Below, piece after piece: positions 61,461 through 64,000 of a stretch of DNA of 64,000 bases (position 1 is the stretch's first letter; the number at the start of each line of letters is the position of its first letter). Source of the DNA: Vibrio tubiashii ATCC 19109. GTDB lineage: Bacteria; Pseudomonadota; Gammaproteobacteria; Enterobacterales; Vibrionaceae. The DNA lies in contig NZ_CP009354.1 of assembly GCF_000772105.1 (NCBI RefSeq), positions 2,728,001-2,792,000 on the forward strand, written 5' to 3'. A program made the position numbers and the translations under genes. A model generated the notes under the pieces. The model did no database searches. It was not told where the DNA came from and was given only the letters and a program-made list of their open reading frames with translations.

Positions 61461-61497
61461 AAAAAAACCTTGAATGGCGGGGCCATTCAAGGTTTTT
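61461..61497 (-). terminator. leuO terminator
   Basis: Sixteen-base arms (61463-61478 and 61482-61497) pair perfectly around a GGG loop, with flanking A-runs and T-runs. It is one of the strongest hairpins in the window. Confidence 0.88.
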
Positions 61498-61518
61498 AAT
61501 TGCAGTAAAATGTGATGA

Positions 61519-62478
61519 TTAATCTAGTGCGACAACTTCACCACAAATCATCATCAGTTGGTCACGAAGCCAGATGTGACCTTTGTCTTTTTCGCTTGAT
61601 TCGTGCCAGCTTAAGTAGCCGCTGATCTTGCCATTTTCGAATGGGAAGTCGATCACTTGCAGCTGATCTTTGTTTGCTGCGTTCTCAACCATCCAACGCG
61701 GAGCAATCGTTACAAGCTCTGATTGACCAACAACGTAAAGCACATTGCTCAGGCTTGTACCTTCATAGTATGCCTGAACGTCTAGGTCGCGGTAAGCCTG
61801 TTCAGAGAAGCTGCGCTGACCATGAACTTTAGAGAGCTTAGCATGACGCTCTCGAACCAATAGGTCAGGTGTCACTACACCTTGAATGCGAGGGTGAGCT
61901 TTAGAAGCAACAACAACTAACTCGTCTTGGAAGATTTCTGTGCTTGAGAAGCCTTGCTCATCAAAACGTGCGTAATCAATAACAAAATCGATCTCTTGGT
62001 AACGCATACGCTCAGCTAGCTGACGATCAAACTCAGCATCAAGGTGAAGCTGAACATTTGGCGCTAGTTCATGAATAGTCGACATGATCTTTGGAGCAAA
62101 ACGCATATCACATGGGCTACAGATCGCCAGTTTAAATAAACGCGTTGATGTTTCTGGAGAGAACACTGAGCTAGGTAGCTCATTGCGGATTAGTTGTAGC
62201 GCTTGACGAACAGGACCAAATAGTTGGCGAGCACGCTGAGTTGGCTGAATACCACGACCCTGACGCATAAATAGCTCATCGTTAAACATGACTTTTAGGC
62301 GAGCAACTGCATTACTAACTGCTGGTTGAGACATACCTAAGTTATGCGCAGCACGAGTGATGTTCTGCTCTTGCATAACCGCATCAAACACAGTTAAAAG
62401 GTTTAGATCTACTCCACGTAAAGTACTTTCCATGCGGTAGCTAGCGATAGCACTCATAGACTCTTTCTTATCAATCAT
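61519..62478 (-). CDS. leuO: LysR-type regulator LeuO
   Basis: A pleiotropic regulator that often opposes H-NS silencing; in V. cholerae it is induced by ToxR and bile. The 319 residues start with a winged helix-turn-helix (VDLNLLTVFDAVMQEQNITRAA, then MSQPAVSNAVARLKVMFNDELFMRQGRGIQPT), nearly identical to enteric LeuO. A type 2 periplasmic-binding-like effector domain follows (about 110-315). AGAGG precedes the ATG at 62478. As in enterics, it lies near a branched-chain amino-acid operon (ilvIH). Confidence 0.95.
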   Translation of the reverse strand: MIDKKESMSAIASYRMESTLRGVDLNLLTVFDAVMQEQNITRAAHNLGMSQPAVSNAVARLKVMFNDELFMRQGRGIQPTQRARQLFGPVRQALQLIRNELPSSVFSPETSTRLFKLAICSPCDMRFAPKIMSTIHELAPNVQLHLDAEFDRQLAERMRYQEIDFVIDYARFDEQGFSSTEIFQDELVVVASKAHPRIQGVVTPDLLVRERHAKLSKVHGQRSFSEQAYRDLDVQAYYEGTSLSNVLYVVGQSELVTIAPRWMVENAANKDQLQVIDFPFENGKISGYLSWHESSEKDKGHIWLRDQLMMICGEVVALD

Positions 62479-62823
62479 TGGGGATGCCTCTTTAAATTCT
62501 TCAGCGTATATGGTCGTTAAATTGAAATTTGAGTTAGGAATAGAAAACCCATTTCTCGCCTCATCTGTTGTATTTATTTGTTAGATGTTTGTCGGCGAAC
62601 CATTACTATCAACGAATCATTCAGCGATTAGCAATAAGATTGACAATTAATCAGTATTTTTTACCTATAATCCTGAATAGTTATTAAATTACAAATAGTT
62701 AAATAGATTATAAAAAGTTATAAAGCACACTGTTTTATAGATATATATAGAAATTTGATATTAATACCCCCTGTTAAAACTCAGTATCAGACATGAGCCA
62801 AAGCTATAATTCGAATGGTGGAA
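62479..62823. promoter_or_regulatory. AT-rich upstream region of leuO
   Basis: About 345 bases without a gene. Roughly 62640-62770 is very AT-rich, with many TTATAAA and TTAAAT tracts of the kind bound by H-NS and LeuO itself. I could not choose a single promoter. Confidence 0.45.
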
Positions 62824-62854
62824 ACAAAAACAGCATCAATAATTGATGCTGTTA
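62824..62854 (-). terminator. Terminator after the glycosyltransferase gene
   Basis: AACAGCATCAA and TTGATGCTGTT form an 11-base stem around TAA, with TTTTTG following on the minus strand, about 25 bases past the stop codon. Confidence 0.82.
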
Positions 62855-62876
62855 TTCGATATGAGTAAAACGTTTG

Positions 62877-63923
62877 CTATAGATTGGTGACGTAGCTAGG
62901 GAAGTCAACTTTCTCCCATAAGCTCTCCGTCAAGGCAGATTTGTCTTCCCAATCACCCTGTTTAATCCAAGCGACAATGGCTTCTGCTACGTCTGGATAA
63001 TTGACACTCTCAGCGCTCGATTCATCTAGCCAATTTCGTACCACAGCCGCATCTAAGATCTCCATACAAGTCGCTAAGCCCAAGTCTTCCAGAGTTGCCA
63101 CGTTGCTCACTTGTTCAAACTGCCCCGTCAATGGTTTTAGTAATAGCTTCTTGCCAAGAGTGAGTGCCTCAGAAGGAAGCTCAAAACCACCATTCGCAAT
63201 CACCCCTTTGCAGCGCTGAAGGTGAAGTTGAAACGAGTATAAACTTAACGGCATAAACTCTATGTTGTCGATTGTTTTCGGCTCAATGACTTCGGGGTGA
63301 TAACAGACAAAATGTTGACTGGTAAATCTCAGTAGTAACTCAGTGATATCAGAAATACTCTCAAACGGTAAGTAGACCAGAACAAAGGCTTCCTCCACCG
63401 TATCACCGCTTGGAGTGTGAATAATGGGCGGCAAGATAGGCTGATCGAAATGATACCAATGCAAACCGATATGATGCTGCGCGGGAGCAAAGTGCTTTAT
63501 CACCTTTTTATCCAACCAACTGGCCCCTTTTAGTGGCACTGAGTATCGGAACGCATTCTGATGACTAATACTGATCGATGGAACACTCTGTTTTTTCGCC
63601 GCCCATGCAGAGACAGGTTCAAAATCGTTGAGAACCAGATCGTAGCGAGATAAATCAAGTTCACTGACATCACGCCAGAACTGCCATAAGTTGTTAGAAA
63701 TACAGGTTTTAAAGTAGTTCACTCTGCCTTTGTCTGTTGCAAAGGTTAAACCTCGTCGAGTTTGAAAATCACCAAACTGCTCCATACAAAAGTACTTGCT
63801 CTCTTCTCGGCCAGTAAACAGATAATCGACTTCCATACCGGCTTCAGCCAAGCATTTCGACATTGCTCTAGCACGCGCAATATGCCCGTTCCCAGTCCCT
63901 TGCACTCCATATAAGATTTTCAT
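62877..63923 (-). CDS. MJ1255/VC2487-family glycosyltransferase
   Basis: A GT-B-type glycosyltransferase of 348 residues. The N-terminus MKILYGVQGTGNGHIARARAM is the glycine-rich nucleotide-sugar fold motif also seen in UDP-GlcNAc transferases. Near residue 242 a second conserved loop, VIANGGFELPSEALTLGKKLL, would bind the donor sugar. The acceptor is unknown; a lipid or envelope glycan is plausible given the membrane-protein gene just upstream. GGGAG lies seven bases before the ATG. Confidence 0.88.
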   Translation of the reverse strand: MKILYGVQGTGNGHIARARAMSKCLAEAGMEVDYLFTGREESKYFCMEQFGDFQTRRGLTFATDKGRVNYFKTCISNNLWQFWRDVSELDLSRYDLVLNDFEPVSAWAAKKQSVPSISISHQNAFRYSVPLKGASWLDKKVIKHFAPAQHHIGLHWYHFDQPILPPIIHTPSGDTVEEAFVLVYLPFESISDITELLLRFTSQHFVCYHPEVIEPKTIDNIEFMPLSLYSFQLHLQRCKGVIANGGFELPSEALTLGKKLLLKPLTGQFEQVSNVATLEDLGLATCMEILDAAVVRNWLDESSAESVNYPDVAEAIVAWIKQGDWEDKSALTESLWEKVDFPSYVTNL

Positions 63924-63926
63924 TCG

Positions 63927-64000
63927 TCAACTCCCGACCATGATTAGTGCCAATTGAGCACAACCAATACCAAGCAAAGCCCCTAACAAAACGTCCGTCA
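63927..64000 (-). CDS. C-terminal end of a membrane protein, possibly PAP2 phosphatase
   Basis: Only the last 24 codons are in the window. They read TDVLLGALLGIGCAQLALIMVGS, a hydrophobic final span. The initial T-D-V-L-x-G-A resembles the end of the third PAP2 phosphatase motif (H, then three or four residues, D-V-L-G-A). The stop is three bases before the glycosyltransferase start, so the two genes are coupled and may share a lipid or glycan pathway. The identification is tentative. Confidence 0.4.
   Translation of the reverse strand, partial: TDVLLGALLGIGCAQLALIMVGS

Noticed and set aside
62640..62671. TTGACA and TATAAT on the plus strand in the leuO upstream region
   Set aside because: The spacer is 20 bases, too long for a good sigma-70 promoter, and no plus-strand gene or RNA-like terminator follows.

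Overview
The window reads as core chromosome of a Vibrio species (probably the larger chromosome I). The protein sequences, the gene order and the small intergenic repeats are all Vibrionaceae-like. Many blocks also keep the order seen in E. coli: btuF-yadS, thrLABC, hldE-glnE-ygiF-ygiM-cca, mazG-pyrG-eno, relA-rlmD-barA, rpoE-rseABC-lepAB-rnc-era-recO-pdxJ-acpS, nadB-sdhE-ygfX, ygfB-ubiH-ubiI, zapA-6S RNA-fau-rpiA-serA and ilvIH-leuO. I see no prophage, integron, complete insertion sequence, CRISPR array, tRNA or rRNA gene.

Layout. 1-1210: the end of btuF and a TRIC-family membrane protein. 1430-6310: the threonine operon on the minus strand, with a Thr/Ile-rich leader peptide and attenuator. 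6578-9000: a small outer-membrane protein, an RraA-like protein, a DUF3293 protein and arcA with an FNR box. 9109-20280: hldE, glnE, a chemotaxis receptor, a K+ channel, a CYTH/CHAD triphosphatase, a PhoU-like protein with a PiT phosphate transporter, and an SH3 membrane protein. 20343-32244: gspAB (type II secretion assembly), cca, eno, pyrG, mazG, relA and rlmD. 32619-44721: barA/varS, then the long minus-strand series rpoE through acpS. 45136-49025: nadB, ygfX/sdhE, ygfZ and a YbaK-type deacylase. 49026-54304: a probable small RNA, a 68-aa unknown, the ubiquinone hydroxylases ubiI and ubiH, ygfB, zapA, 6S RNA and fau. 54405-64000: rpiA, serA, ilvIH, an acyl-CoA ligase, leuO, a glycosyltransferase and the end of a membrane protein that is possibly a PAP2 phosphatase.

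Themes. Stress and global control is dense here: RelA (ppGpp), BarA/VarS (upstream of Csr), sigma-E with its anti-sigma factors, ArcA, LeuO and 6S RNA. Amino-acid and cofactor synthesis (Thr, Ser, branched-chain, NAD, pyridoxal phosphate, ubiquinone) and translation/RNA maintenance (Cca, RlmD, LepA, Era, RNase III) make up most of the rest.

The protein-coding content is ordinary, and I did not find a clearly new multigene system. What is most worth a second look lies between genes: a well-terminated candidate small RNA at 49187-49377; a multi-hairpin leader before nadB; two PurR-like operators before serA; tandem 8-base repeats starting at the stop codons of cca and barA; and several families of Vibrio interspersed hairpin elements. 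Starts were moved inward from the longest open frame wherever a Shine-Dalgarno sequence and family N-termini agreed (thrA, the RraA-like gene, ygiF, pit, gspA, gspB, mazG, rseA, zapA, fau, serA, ilvI, the fadD-like gene).
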